A DNA stretch of 64,000 bases, from the NCBI GenBank assembly GCA_019918135.1, contig WBZZ01000050.1:1-64000 (forward strand), given 5' to 3'. Origin of the DNA: Paulinella micropora (taxonomy: Eukaryota; Cercozoa; Imbricatea; Euglyphida; Paulinellidae). The position numbers and the translations under genes are program-made. This document shows, one piece after another, positions 9,512 through 20,793 of this stretch. Within the stretch, counting starts at the first letter, position 1. Every line of letters begins with the position of its first letter. The notes beneath the pieces were generated by a model. The model saw nothing but the letters and a program-made list of their open reading frames with translations. It was not told where the DNA came from and ran no database searches.

Positions 9512-10479
9512 GAGCCCAGGGGGGCTCAAGCAGCAAAAGAGGGGAAGAGGGAAGGGTGAATGGCGCAGAAGCTGCAAACAAAATAAATACATGCAACGCC
9601 TCTACTAATCCCTTCGCCCCATGCTAGGCGGCCCCCCCCTCCCTCTGCAAGATCTGCGGAAATATCTGCGGGAATATGAAAAGTGGAAAAGAATTTTTTT
9701 TTAGAACGCGTTTGCACGCGCAAACAAAGGACGAGGGGGGGGATAAGCAGGGGACAAGGGGGAACAGAGGGACGAGAGGGGCTATGGGGAGGGGGGAGCA
9801 CACCCCGCCCCTCCCTGTACACGTTCTCAGTGCTAGTAAGATTAAAATTTTTCTCGCGTGGTGTTTTCTTGTACACCGGCGAAGCGCGCCCCTACCCTCC
9901 TCTTTCCCTCTAGCTCCCGATCCTCAGACGAGGGACTAGACAATTCGTGCTCTCCCCCCCCCCCCCCCCTTTCCCCTGCCTCTTCTTCTTTCCCCTCTAC
10001 TCCCCCTGCTCAGACCCCCTGGGCCCAGGGGGCTCAAGGAGCAGGAGGAGGGGAGGGGGGGAGAAGGGCGCAGAAGCTGCAAAAGAAATAAATACCTGCA
10101 ACGCCTCCACTAACCCCCTCCCTCCTTTCATATTCCCGCGGACCTTGCGCACGGTGGCTGCGCTATGGCACGGACAGGAAGCCGTCGGGGTAAGTGAAGG
10201 GGCTCTTATCCCCCTGGCACATTGACCACCGCCCATCCATTCATTCGCCGCAGGTCGTGCTGGAGCACGGTGCTCTGCTCCTAGTTTTCAGTGCCAGAGC
10301 GTAAGACCGTCGAGCTTTAATTCAGCGTAAATTACGTTTTCCTGGCGCGGCCTATGCCTTTCCCTCTCCCTCTTTTGGGGTCTCAGTGCTAAGATTGAAA
10401 TCTTGTCAGTAAAACTTTTTATTAAATTTTTGTAAATTTTTAGCGCGCCCCTGCTCCTCCTTCCCTGCCTCTCCCCTTT
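9512..10479. repeat. GC, A and D modules with G/C tracts
   Basis: A GC palindrome lies near 9505-9540 and a TGCGGAAATATC repeat block at 9655-9720. A D-like module lies at 9828-9900 and a GC element at 10,005-10,110. A full A module (10,130-10,280) leads into reversed D modules at 10,290-10,445. No gene is supported. Confidence 0.6.
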
Positions 10480-11150
10480 GCAAGGATATGCGGAAATATC
10501 TGCAGGAATATGAAAAGTGGAAAGCAACAATTTTTTTTGGGACGCGTTTGCACGCGCTCTGAGGAGGGACGAGGGGAGGGGGGGAGGAATAAGCAGAGGA
10601 CAAAGGTGAAAGGGGCGACGAAGGTGAGAGGGGAGACGAGAGTGAGAGGGAAGGGCTACAACAGGTCTTCCTCACGGCGGCCCAGCCGAGCGTCTGTGTG
10701 GGATTTTCTTGTTGCGCAAGTAGATTTTGGCGCCAAATTGGCGCTTACGGCTGTTTCCCCGGGAAGGCTCAGACGTACTGCCCGGCTGGACCGTATCACG
10801 CACCCTACCTCCGGACGGCACAATTTGGCGCCATATTTAGCAGGGGTCGTTCCGGTGGCTAGCAGAGAAATCGGACGCTTTCCCGTGGGGGAGAAACCCG
10901 CGGGCCTTATACTCACACGAAAATGTTTTTCGGCCCTCTCACCTTCCCTAGAGGCAGGGAGGTGCAGAGCAAAGGGGAGCGGGGCGACAAAGGTGAGAGG
11001 GGCGACGAAGGTGAGAGGGGCGACGAGAGTGAGAGGGAGGGGGAGGACGTCTTCTTCACGGCGGCCCAGCCGAGCGTCTGTGTGGGATTTTTTTTTGCGC
11101 AAGCAGATTTTGGCGCCAAATTGGCGCTTACGGCTGTTTCCCTAGCAAGC
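10480..11150 (+). repeat. IT array, two units
   Basis: It begins at GGATATGCGGAAATATC. Two CACGGCGGCCCAGCCGAG cores (about 10,672 and 11,057) follow short iteron runs. TTGGCGCC-type palindromes lie at about 10,724, 10,821 and 11,107. It breaks off after GCTGTTTCCC into unrelated sequence. Confidence 0.75.
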
Positions 11151-12104
11151 AAACCTCCCGCCAGACTCTGTAAAAGATAGATTTATTACTCTTCTTCCGG
11201 TGCCATCACATTAGAACGTGTATTTCTATTATTAAAAAAAGACGACTTTGAAAAAAACAACTTCCGAGCAAGCGTGGGTGGTGATTCAACGGCTGCCCCG
11301 CAGGCGGAGAGGGAGCGGGAGGGAGAGAGCGCAGAAGCTCCGCTTTCTGGTTAACTAGAATTTAATAAAACTTTTGCAAATTTTTGGCGCCACTTTTTTT
11401 TCGCACAGGACAGATCGTGCTTCCCCCGTTCTCAGATAAGAGGCAAAGATAGATCGCGCTTTCCACCTCCCTGTCCTAGTTCTCAGTGTCAAGTGTATGA
11501 TCCCTCTCCCTCTCTTAGTTCCCAGTGCCAAGATTAAAGCTTTGTCAGGGATTTTCATTTTTTATATTCTTAGCGCGCCCCTACCCCTTTCCTCTCCCTC
11601 TCTTAGCTCTTAGTGCCAAGTGTAAGACTTTGTCAAGCTCTATCAAGGGAAAAATTCATGTTAGCAATTTTTTAATATACCCTCCCTCTTTCCTCTCCAG
11701 CTCCCTTTTCTTAGAGAGAGGGGAGGACGCCCCCTTCTCTCTGGCGTCTCCCCATCCCTCTTTTATACAAACTTGCCTTGTGCCTCCCCTCCCCTCTACT
11801 CCTCCCTCGGCCTTCCCCCCCCCCCCTCCTGAGCCCGGGGGGCTCAAAGGGCAAGGGGGCAGAACTGAAACAAAACTAAGAAGATGCCGCATAGCCCATG
11901 CCGGGGGGCGCCCTCTCCCCTGCCCCGTCCCTCTTCCTCTCTTAGTTCTCAGTGCCAAGATTAAAACTATGTCAGGGATTTCTTTCGCGTGATTGTTTTT
12001 TGTACACCGGCGAAGCGCGCCCCCCGCCCCTCCTCCCTCCCTTTTCACTCCCGCTCCCGATCTCCAGGCAAAAATCCGTGCCTCTTACAGTACAAACATT
12101 TGTA
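11151..12104. repeat. Unique stretch, then reversed D modules and a GC palindrome
   Basis: 11,151-11,340 is unique with no supported gene. Reversed D modules follow at about 11,480, 11,525-11,580, 11,610-11,660 and 11,945-12,015, with a GC palindrome near 11,825-11,855. Confidence 0.5.
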
Positions 12105-12401
12105 ATGGCAGCAAGTGCCAAGGGGAGCAACAGTTCCGCCTCGCTGACGCTAAGTGCGTCACAACATGGCGCAGACGGCTTTTTGCATCTAAGTCTGCGC
12201 GAGGCAGGTCGCTGTTTAGAGGTTGAAGCGACGACCCGAGAATGCGACGCTCATACCGCCGGCACCGAGCCCGGCGCGCAGGCCCATTGGCAGGGCAGCA
12301 TTCGAGCTGAGGGAGACGTGGACGAAGACGAGTTGCGCGCCGCGGTCGCTTCGCTGGGCTCGGGTCTCCTCTGGATGTCTCTGCTTTTTTGTTTATGCTA
12401 A
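12105..12401 (+). CDS. Hypothetical protein, N-terminal part, 98 residues
   Basis: ATG at 12,105 opens a frame starting MAASAKGSNSSASLTLS, followed by an acidic stretch. It ends in translated sequence that looks intronic: TTATGCTAACTCTAG at about 12,393-12,408 resembles a branch point and acceptor, so the gene may be spliced toward 12,410 onward. A second acceptor-like signal (TTTTTCATAG) precedes the leucine-zipper-like frame at 12,642. I recognise no family. The start is probable and the exon structure is open. Confidence 0.45.
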   Translation: MAASAKGSNSSASLTLSASQHGADGFLHLSLREAGRCLEVEATTRECDAHTAGTEPGAQAHWQGSIRAEGDVDEDELRAAVASLGSGLLWMSLLFCLC

Positions 12402-12641
12402 CTCTAGGAGGCAGCCAAACAAAGAAACGCTCAAAGACAGTCCGGTTGTGAATTAGGCAACGGCGAGGCGCTGCGGCTGCGGCCTTGCAAGGAGCCAGCC
12501 AAAGGGTTCGTCCTTCTCTGGGCTGGTCTCCGCGTGACTTTGCGTCCGCAGACACGCGAGGGCGAAGCGCGGGTACATTTTTGCAAAGATGAAATAAAGC
12601 AGACAAGAGATTTCTCATATTAATTGCCTGTTTTTCATAGG

Positions 12642-13310
12642 AGCTGGCCGAACTGCGTCTGGAAGTAGCGCGCCTGCGCTCCTTGCAGGAGCGACTACCG
12701 GAGGTTTATGTACTAGACGCGAAAATGTTCGAGCGCTTTGGCTGGACGAGCCAGAGCGCGGTTTTCGAGTCCTGGGAAGATGGTCATCGGAAATCTTGCC
12801 CCCAAAGATCCGAGCGCGTACCCTGAAAGTGTCGGCAGCGATGCGGTCCTGTGCTTCCGTCCCTCTAACGGAGGAATGTGCCATTTGCGAGGCACGCTTT
12901 ATGGAAAAGGCCCCGGTATGCAAACGACTGTCTCGCGCACCACGATTGCCAATAAAAGTGCAATGGAGGTGAGTAGCACTCTCCTGGTTCTACCTGCAGC
13001 AGTCCGTCCTAGCAACACCTGGGTGTCCCGTTTGTGTCCAAGGCCCAGGTCCGACAAGTATTACCTATACTGTGAGCTCACCAGCGAAGGAAAAATATCA
13101 GGCTGGAGGAATAGCGGCCACCTGTACAGGGACAGGTATGAAATTTCGTCAGATGGTAGTGTCAAGCTGGTGTGGGTAGTCCTATGCCATAGCGAAAAAG
13201 ACAACCTCGAGCAGGTGAAATATCTACAGAACAGAGAAACGGGAATGTACATCTGCTTCGGCAACGACGCGCTGAGCTGGGTGGCGGGCGCTTTACTATT
13301 CAAACAGTGA
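12642..13310 (+). CDS. Hypothetical protein with possible beta-trefoil C-terminus
   Basis: Two frames are used. 12,642-12,830 reads as a charged helix (LAELRLEVARLRSLQERL) after an acceptor-like TTTTTCATAG. The frame from ATG at 12,780 to 13,310 (176 residues) holds KYYLYCELTSEGKISG and GMYICFGND, spaced like strands of an FGF/fascin-type beta-trefoil. That resemblance is weak and by eye. The two parts may be exons of one gene together with 12,105-12,401. GAGGTGAGTA at about 12,965 looks like a splice donor, but I could not find a convincing partner. Function unknown. Confidence 0.4.
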
Positions 13311-13554
13311 GCACTAGGCCCCGGACGGGTATTCGAATGCCAGTAGTATTCTTTGTGCTATTAATCAGATGCATATGTCACAAATTGCCTGCGCAGTGAG
13401 ACAGTTTCTGGACGAGACAAAGACAGATCGTCACAACTCCGCCCTGTCCAACCCGCGCCAAACTGTGCACTTTTTGATTTTTGTTTTCATTTTATTATTA
13501 TTAAAGATTTAGCGGGCTTGCTTGCAGCTTTTGTACTCTAGGCACTTGAAGGGA
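13311..13554. other. 3' flank of the preceding gene
   Basis: Unique sequence, with an AT-rich ATTTTATTATTATTAAAG near 13,488-13,506 that could serve 3'-end formation. No gene. Confidence 0.35.
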
Positions 13555-14100
13555 AAGTAGAAAGCCGGGACGCTCCGTTTATTGGCGCTTTTAGCGGAGG
13601 CGGCTTGGCGTTTTGTGTATGTGATATGGCAGAAAAAGGCAGCGTTTCCAGACTTTTCTGACAATACTGCCTTTTTTTGGCCATATCATTCCGGGCGCAC
13701 ACATACGCAAACTTGGCGACAAATTTTGTGCAAAAAAAAAGAAGAGAGAAAGAGAAAGAGAAAAATCCTCTTGCCGAAAAAAAAAGGGGAAAAGGAAGGG
13801 AGGGAAGAGGGGAGAGAAGGGGGAGGGGGCGCCCCCGTTCTCTTCCCTTCCCCCTTTTTTCCCCCGCTCCCCTTTTTCTCCCCGCTTCCCCTTCTGTCCT
13901 CCTTCCCCATTATCTTCCCGCTCCCTCCCTCCGGGGGAGGGAGTGCGCAAGATTTGTCATTTGCGCAAACAAAAAAAAAAATTTGGCGCATGGTTTTTTC
14001 CGCGAGAAAACCACCGCTAAAACCCCGCGGAAAGAGACCGCAGCGGCCCGTTCATTTGGCGCTAAGTTTTGCACAACTATGATACGACCGGAAAAGGCGG
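13555..14100 (+). repeat. HP element, near full length
   Basis: It begins AAAGCCGGGACG. Hairpin 1 lies at about 13,621-13,688, then the purine tract and the pyrimidine tract. The TTTTTTCCGCGAGAAAAC block and TTTGGCGC follow, then the left arm of hairpin 2 (GATACGACCGGAAAAGGC). It is one of the best copies for defining the unit. Confidence 0.75.
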
Positions 14101-15387
14101 CGGGAAAGGGGAAGGGGACGCGCCAAGAATGTATGAATTTTTTGTTATTCAAGCTCGACAAAGCCTTACACTTGGTACTGAGAACTAAGAGAGGAGGCGC
14201 CAGGAAAGTGCGATTTTTTAATAAAAATTTGACAGTCTTACACTTGGAACCAAAAACTACGAGAGGGAGAGTTGAGAACTAGGAGAGAACTGGGAGCTAG
14301 CGAGAAAAGTCGCAGGGGGAAAGGAGGCGCCAAAGAATGTGCGAAATTACGCTGAATCAAAACTCGACAAGGTTTTACACTAGGCACTGAGAACGAAGAG
14401 AGAGGGGAAAGAGGCAGGGGAGGGGAGAGAAGCACGAATTGTCTTAGTTTGTCCCCGTCCATGAACAGGGAGCAAGAGAGAGAAGGGGGGGGGGGGGAAC
14501 TTGATGGAGGCGTTGCATGTATTTAGTTTTTTTTGCTTCTGCGCCCTTCCCCTCCCCTGTACAAATTTGGACCCGACAAATGTGAGGGGGGGGGGGCGCC
14601 CCGGGATGGGTTCAGTGGCATCTTTTTAGTTTTTTTCTTCAGTTCTGTCCCTGCTCGTTGAGCCCCCCGGGCTCAGGGGGGCTCAAAGAGCAAGAAGCAC
14701 GACCCGAAAAAAAAACTAAGAAAATACCACCGAGCCCATGCCGGGCGCCCCCCCCCCCCTCTTTTTTTCTCCCTCGTCAAGACTCCGGCTGAAGTACTTT
14801 TTTTTGTAGTTTCTTGACCTGCCCTGCCCCCTTCCGTCTTCCACTCCCTTTTGTCAGACGGGGAGGACAAAGACAGCTCTTGTTCTCCCCTTCTCCTCTG
14901 CCTCTTCTCTAACCCTCTCTTAGTTTTTAGTGCCAAGATTAAAACCTTGTCAAGGATTTTCTTTTATGAATTTTTTCGTAATTCTTAGCGCGCCCCGCCC
15001 TCTTCCCCCTCCCACTCTCGCTCCGATTCTCAGTGCTGAGTGTAAGGCTTTAATAAAAAAATTTTACACTTTCTTGGCGCCACCCTCTCTCTTTTACCTC
15101 TCCCACTCCCCGTTTTCAGACGGGGAGGGCTACGAGAATTCTTGCTTTCTCCCTCCCCTGCCTCTTCCCTATCACTCTCTTAGTTTTCAGTGCCAAGATT
15201 AAAACTTTGTCAGGGACTTTTTATTAATATTTTTTGTACATTTTTGTTCCAAGCAGAAGACAGTAGAAGCAGAAGAAAAGCTACTTCAGTTTTTTTTAAT
15301 GGAATTATAGGATGGTCCCAGTCCTTATCATAATTTTTTTGATTGAGATCAAAACTAAGTTGCGTATTGGAAAGCCTTAGCAAATCC
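14101..15387. repeat. D modules and GC elements
   Basis: Forward D modules lie at about 14,118-14,190, 14,198-14,265 and 14,328-14,400. A GC element spans about 14,580-14,790. Reversed D modules lie at 14,925-15,000, 15,025-15,085 and 15,180-15,245. The last ends about 140 bp beyond the stop of the minus-strand BRO-like copy. No gene is seen. Confidence 0.55.
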
Positions 15388-15950
15388 CTAACGCACGAGG
15401 TACTTGACGGGCAGCCCCCGCGAAGAAAAGAAGGCCTCCGCCGCCGAGTCACCGTTCCGTGCTTGCCTACGCATTTCTGTACGCAACTCATACTCTTGCG
15501 TTCCAACTTGAACTAACCCTCTCGGCTCGTCGAGCGTGAAAAGAAAAACATCGTCTCCCAGGATTTCGTGCCCGAGCGTCGACTCCAGCTCGCTATCTCT
15601 AGCCAAGTCTACATTATCATCGTCGCTGCCTGCCACTTGCGAAAAGAAATTATTTTTGGCAACGAGATAATCGAGATGTGCCAACGGCAGGTTCGTGCTA
15701 TAGGTCGAGCCCGGCGGATAGTCATCGTCGCTCTCGCTAGTATCCTCTGCTGAGAACACGGGCACGGCGCCCAACAAGATCATCATATCTTTGAGAGCGA
15801 TGCGTTCGTTCGTCGCCAAGTCGTCAAAGCCCACCAACCCAGCATGCATCGTGTCGCGGATCTCGGTTGGAAGCTTCTTGCCTGCGCGCCGGGAGTGCTC
15901 GTTTAAGCGCTTCGTCGCCTGCCGCAGCTCGCGTGCCGGTGCCAAAAAAG
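15388..15950 (-). pseudogene. BRO/KilA-like protein, shortened copy
   Basis: The product matches the 531-residue protein at 16,340-17,935 over its middle and C-terminus: TEIRDTMHAGLVGF, GAVPVFSAEDT, STNLPLAHLDYLV and FTLDEPRGLVQ correspond to parts of that gene. It begins at the edge of an HP element with no ATG, so it is a partial copy. It stands head to head with the full gene, with an HP element between them. Whether it is expressed is unclear. Confidence 0.65.
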
Positions 15951-15954
15951 TCAA

Positions 15955-16245
15955 AAGCCGGGACGAACCGTTGATTGGAGCTAACTATGGCGGTATGGCA
16001 GTTTGTGCATGTGATATGGTCGAAAAAGGCAGCGTTTCCATGTTTTTATGGCAGTACTGCCTTTTTTGGCCATATCATTCCAAGCGCACACATACGCAAA
16101 TTTAGCGACAAATTTTGTGCAAAAAAAAGAAGAGAGAAAAATCATGTTTGCAGAAAAAGGGGAGGGGGAGGGAGGGAAGAGAGAGGGAAGAGGGAGGGAA
16201 GAAGAAAGAGGGAGGAAAGAGGGAGGGGGGAGGGAGGAGGGAAGC
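15955..16245 (+). repeat. HP element, left half
   Basis: Hairpin 1 is at 16,012-16,077. Its inner stem is CCAT/ATGG where most copies have CCAG/CTGG, so both arms changed together. The purine tract follows and the right half is absent. It separates the two divergent BRO-like genes. Confidence 0.75.
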
Positions 16246-16339
16246 GGAATATTCTTACCACTCCCCTTCTGTTTCTTTTTCAGGTACTTAAAAGGATTCC
16301 CTAGTCATTTTTCAAAGCCTCAAGAGAAAGACCCAAAGA

Positions 16340-17935
16340 ATGTCTACTCAGCCCCCGAGCCAAGCCATCACCAGCGCCTCGGCAGCTTTTTCGTCGGAGG
16401 CAAACATGATTGCCCAAGTCGACAGCGACAACTCTCACCACGTGTTTGACGAAAACAAATTGCTTATGCAATTAAGCCCCGAAGACTTTGCAAAAGTCAG
16501 GCGCTCAACCAACGGGTTTTTCTGCATTTCTGATGCTATTGGAAGCTTTACCGAATGTTCTGAAGATTCCGCCAGAAAAAAGTGGGCCCAGGTGGCACTC
16601 AAGATTGGGGGAACGAACACCCCTGAATTTAAAGAAAGCGATCCCGGGTGCCACCCGGTAGTTGACCTACCATTTCCCGTGAAGTTTTTTTCCTTTCCAT
16701 ACAAAAGCTCGCGGACCGACCGGGGTAAGGTGGTACCCGCGACCGAAGTAAGCGCAAGAGAAAAGCGAAGTGTGGCTTGTACGAACTTTCGCGGATTGCT
16801 GACTATTCTAAGTCATTTTGACCATCCGCGTTGCAAGAAGCTGCGAGCGGAAATGGCCAATATAGCTACCAGGGCATCCGCAGGCCACGAGGCTTTTGAA
16901 CGGGCACTACCGGGACGCCGGCAAGAGTTAAGCCCCGAATTGCGCGATTCAATGCGAGCGGGATTGAGGGGCTTTTGCAATCCTGCAATGGAAGAATGTT
17001 TGGCTCTCAAGACTACAGTGATCACGCAGCTGGAAAAACTACTGGAGGCCAAAGAGGCAATCATCACTCAACAGAATGCTCGACTGGCACTGACGGAAGT
17101 GGCGCTCCAAGCAAAGGACGTGGCGCTCCAAGCACAAGACGTGGCGCTAAAACAGCAGCTAACCATTACTAGATTGGAACAACAAAACGCCGTTAAACGC
17201 CGGAAGCTCCTGATAGGCGCGGCCCCCGTTCTTACCGCAGAGGACATTGAAGCCCCAGAGGATCGCGTGCAGCACCCCGCGGGTTCTACTTGCAAGGGAG
17301 ACCCACGCTGGTCGCGGCTCATGAACGAGCAGGCAAGGGTGTTTTGTGAGAAGCTAGCAAGGTCGTTAACCCTGAACGCAAAACAAGTACGAGACCAATA
17401 CCTAAGCTCCACGCTCATGGGGGACGAGGAGGATGCCGACTCGGCCGCTGCAGAGGCCGCGGCCGCGGCAAGGGTTGCGCGTGCAAACGAGGAGGCACTT
17501 GCGGCGCTCAGGCAGGCAGTTGCGCAAATATTACAACCAGCTGATCCGGATGTCCTAGACAGATTCAGCAACGTGAATGGAACACAGATTTACAGCGAAG
17601 TGGTCAGAGTCGTCTGCGCACGGCTTCCCCGATGCAACCTAAATAGCACAAACCTGCCCTTAGCACATTTATTCTTGTACCTCGTTCGCAAGAACGCCTG
17701 GGGACACGGTGAAGATCATGAAACCGAGCTGGAGCTAGAGGCCACTTTGGGCAAGGAAGTCCTGGGTGAAGATCTACACTTGTACACTCTGGATGAACCG
17801 CAGGGTCTGGTACAAACCGACGCTCCAGAGTTTGAAATGCGTATAAAAAGCCTTAGGCTCCTCCGGGATAACAATTCCGACGCAATACGATTCTTTGAGG
17901 AGCGCGGGATTACTAGCAAGTATTTGCTTCGCTAA
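16340..17935 (+). CDS. BRO/KilA-type DNA-binding-like protein, 531 residues
   Basis: ATG at 16,340 follows AAGA. The N-terminal half resembles the BRO-N/KilA-N group of viral and phage regulators: a FCISDAIGSF...KKWAQVAL block near residues 60-90, then TNFRGLLTILSHF near 150 and a charged helix to about 195. Residues about 230-275 form a coiled coil with a 7-residue repeat (ALQAKDVALQAQDVAL). The C-terminus from about 400 (NLPLAHLFLYLV...LYTLDEPQGLVQ) is shared with the copy at 15,388 and has no known name. CTTTTTCAG at about 16,275-16,283 upstream could be a splice acceptor in the 5' leader. Such proteins are common in giant viruses and in algae with viral DNA. The family match is by eye. 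Confidence 0.6.
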   Translation: MSTQPPSQAITSASAAFSSEANMIAQVDSDNSHHVFDENKLLMQLSPEDFAKVRRSTNGFFCISDAIGSFTECSEDSARKKWAQVALKIGGTNTPEFKESDPGCHPVVDLPFPVKFFSFPYKSSRTDRGKVVPATEVSAREKRSVACTNFRGLLTILSHFDHPRCKKLRAEMANIATRASAGHEAFERALPGRRQELSPELRDSMRAGLRGFCNPAMEECLALKTTVITQLEKLLEAKEAIITQQNARLALTEVALQAKDVALQAQDVALKQQLTITRLEQQNAVKRRKLLIGAAPVLTAEDIEAPEDRVQHPAGSTCKGDPRWSRLMNEQARVFCEKLARSLTLNAKQVRDQYLSSTLMGDEEDADSAAAEAAAAARVARANEEALAALRQAVAQILQPADPDVLDRFSNVNGTQIYSEVVRVVCARLPRCNLNSTNLPLAHLFLYLVRKNAWGHGEDHETELELEATLGKEVLGEDLHLYTLDEPQGLVQTDAPEFEMRIKSLRLLRDNNSDAIRFFEERGITSKYLLR

Positions 17936-18430
17936 GACTCTTAACACGCAATTTAAGTTTGTCGTGACAGCTAACCTTTGCGGACTGAGCCTGAAGAGCG
18001 ACAAGGAGGAGAGAGCGCGTTACCACTCCTTCTTTTTCATTTCCTAGCCCACTTGCGCAAGTAGGCTAGACTTTTAATGCCAAGTGTAAAGCTTTGTGGA
18101 GCTCGTAATAAAAAAAACTGTACCCAAGAGCGATGTCACTAATTCTAGGCCTAAAGATTTTATAGATGTCACTTCTTTAGATTATATAGCATAGCCCCCA
18201 CCTACTCTCCCCCCTTAGTACTCAGTGCCAAGTGTAATACTTTGTCAAGCTTCTCTGTGGATTCACTCCCTCAAGATTTCAATCCAATCTGGTTCTTAGG
18301 TACACCCTGCCGAGCCAGACAGTTGCTATAAACTCTTGTCCCCCGGACCAGGTTAAATCTGTGGCTTTAGAGGGGAAGCAAAAATAAGTAAACTTTTTTT
18401 TGGGGAGCCCACAGGGGGGGGGGGGGCGCC
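17936..18430. other. 3' flank with D modules
   Basis: Unique sequence, then D-like modules at 18,075-18,130 and 18,215-18,260. CAAGATTTCAATCCAATCTG at 18,272-18,291 is an inverted form of a stretch seen at 23,660, 28,738, 29,335 and 33,360. No gene. Confidence 0.4.
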
Positions 18431-19595
18431 CCGCCCCCTTTCTTTTTTTCTTCTCTCTCCCTGAGCCCCCTGAGCCCGGGGGCTCAAAGAACACGGGAAG
18501 GGCAAGGGGGGGGGGGAAGAGTGCAGAAGCCACCAAAAAATGCATGAAACGCCTTCACTAAGCCACCCCGCCCCCTTCCATGCTCCTTCCCTCTCCCTCT
18601 CTCAGTTCTCAGTAGCAAGTGTACGACTTTGTCGAGCTTTAATTCAGCGTATTTCGCACTTTCTTGGTGTCCCCTCTCCCCTGCCTCTTCTCTCTCTCTC
18701 TAGTTCTCAGTGCCAAGATTACAACTTTGTCAAGGATTCTTTTATTAATTTTTTTTGTACACCGACGAAGCGCGCCCCTGCCCCTTCCCCCCCACCCCCA
18801 GTCTATCCGCCGGGAGCAGGAGGCAAAGGTATTTGTCGCGTTTTCGTTCCAAGTAGGTAAAAGGTTAACTTTTTCAGAGCATAGTTCCTTCTTGTACCAG
18901 ACCACGACGTCCGCGCCTGTGTAACTGCTTCAAACAGCTAATCCCCGGCACCGAAGTCCATGGACGCTAGAAATGGAACGTCTGTTTTTGGAGACGCACT
19001 GTGACGCACGGTGGCCGAGCCATGGCACGGACAGGAAGCCGTCGGAGTAGTGAGGCTTTTGTCCGGGCGATGACCACCGCGCATCCATCCGCCGCAGGTT
19101 CGTGCTGGGGGCACGGTGATCCGCTCCTAGTTTTCAGTGCCCAAGTGTAAGGCCGTCGAGCTTTAATTCAGCGTATTCTTTTTTGTACTCTCTTGGCGCG
19201 CGAGCAGAGCACATACGGTGCCGGCCAGGGTTCTAACATAGGCTACCACAGCGACATGACGTGGACCGGATGCTGCTGCTGTGGCAGCCTGCGGGTTGAA
19301 AATCTCAGGTTGCCGCATGGTTCTCAGTGCCAAGATTAAAACTTTGTCAGGGACTTTTTTGCGCTGATTTTTGTGCACAAAAGTTTTTTGTCCACTCTTC
19401 ATAATCTTCTGACTTTGCGCACGGTGGCTGCGCTATGGCACTGACAGGAAGCAGTCGGGGTAAGTGAAGGGGCTCTTGTCCTCCTGGCACTTTGACCACC
19501 GCCCATCCATTCGCCGCAGGTCGTGCTGGAGCACGGTGCTCTGCTCCTAGTTTTCAGTGCCCCGAGCGTAAGACCGTCGAGCTTTAATTCAGCCT
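18431..19595 (+). repeat. Segmental duplication, left copy
   Basis: About 1.15 kb recurs at 40,745-41,890 in the same orientation with only a few small differences. It holds a GC element, several D modules, two A modules and a small gene scrap (18,840-18,960). That scrap also matches 36,060-36,170. The copy looks recent. Confidence 0.8.
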
Positions 19596-20029
19596 AGATT
19601 ACGTTTTCCTGGCGCGGCCTCTGCCCTTTCCCTCTCCCTCTCTCTATTCTCAGTGCCAAGATTGAAATCTTGTCAGTAAAACTTTTTATTAAATTTTTCT
19701 TGTACACCGGCGAAGCGCGCCCCTGCCCTCCGCTCCCGCTCTGTGCTCAGACGGGGGACTGGACGTTCGTGCTCTCCCCCTCCCTTCCCTCTGCCTCTTC
19801 TTCTCTCCTTTGAGCCAAGTCCCTCCCCCCTTCTTCCCCTCGTCTGTTTTTTTTTTGTTATCGGGCAAAAAAAAATTTTCTTTTCCTCTTTTCATATTTC
19901 CGCAGGTCTTGCGCACGGTGGCCGAGCTATGGCACGGACAGGACACCGTCGAGCTTTAATTCAGCGTAAATTACATTTTCTTGGCGCGCCCCTGCTCCTC
20001 CTTCCCTGCCTCTCCCCTCTGCAAGGATA
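19596..20029. repeat. D and A modules
   Basis: Reversed D modules with a TTGTACACCGGCGAAGCGCG end, a pyrimidine tract and an A-module core (19,912-19,945) lead into the IT unit. Closely similar to 36,720-36,900 and 2,940-3,170. No gene. Confidence 0.55.
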
Positions 20030-20519
20030 TGCGGAAATATCTGCGGGAATATGAAAAGTGGAAAGCAACAATTTTTTTTGGAACGCGTTTGCACGCGCTC
20101 TGAGGAGGGACGAGGGGAGGGGGGGGGGGAGGAATAAGCAGAGGACAAAGGTGAGAGGGGCGACGAAAGTGAGAGGGAAGGGGGAGGACGTCTTCCTCAC
20201 GGCGGCCCAGCCGAGCGTCTGTGTGGGATTTTCTTTCTGCGCAAGTAGATTTTGGCGCCAAATTCGCGCTTACGGCTGTTTCCCCGGGAAGGCTAAGACG
20301 TACTGCCCGGCTGGACCATATCACGCACCCTACCTCCGGACGGCACAATTTGGCGCCAAATTTAGCTGGGGCCGCTCCGGGGGCTAGCAGAGAAATCGGA
20401 CGTTTTCCCGTGGGGAGAAACCCGCGGGCCTTTTACTCGCACGAAAATGTTTTTCGGCCCTCTCACCTTCCCTAGAGGCAGGGAGGTGCAGAGCAAAGGA
20501 GAGCGGGGCGACAAAGGTG
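20030..20519 (+). repeat. IT unit joined to a Fanzor remnant
   Basis: One complete IT unit with palindromes at about 20,251 and 20,348, and the start of a second iteron run. It stops within an iteron at about 20,519, where the Fanzor-like sequence begins. Confidence 0.75.
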
Positions 20520-20563
20520 AGACTCATCCTCAACCTGTACGTCTTAGCTGCTTTGATGTCCCT

Positions 20564-20643
20564 CCAGCCCGCTGGCGCGAGCTGGAAGGCCTGTGTGAGG
20601 GGCAGAGGGGGGGGGGGGCGCGGGGGGCACGCCCCCCGGCGCC
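20564..20643. repeat. DSL palindromic element 1
   Basis: Stem 1 is CCAGCCCGCTGGCGCGAGCTGG. Stem 2 is CGGGGGGCACGCCCCCCGG. A short G-rich linker joins them. It lies in the Fanzor remnant. Confidence 0.75.
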
Positions 20644-20732
20644 AGCGGTTGCGCTTCTTGCTGCTGTCCTTAGCCAATAGCGCGACCTTGCTTAGCAGAT
20701 TGTCGATGTGTTTCTGCAGACGGTACACGCGT

Positions 20733-20793
20733 CCAGCCCGCTGCCGCGGGCTGAAAGGGTAGCAAAGGGGGCGCGGGGGGGCTTGCCCCCCGG
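20733..20793. repeat. DSL palindromic element 2
   Basis: Stem 1 is CAGCCCGCTGCCGCGGGCTG and stem 2 is GGGGGGGCTTGCCCCCC. It separates two conserved Fanzor blocks and is translated as PPAPP..QPAAAGW in the surrounding frame. Confidence 0.75.

Noticed and set aside
12085-12618. Minus-strand protein of 177 residues
   Set aside because: It lies antisense to the plus-strand gene, has Arg/Ala-rich shadow composition and no supporting signal.
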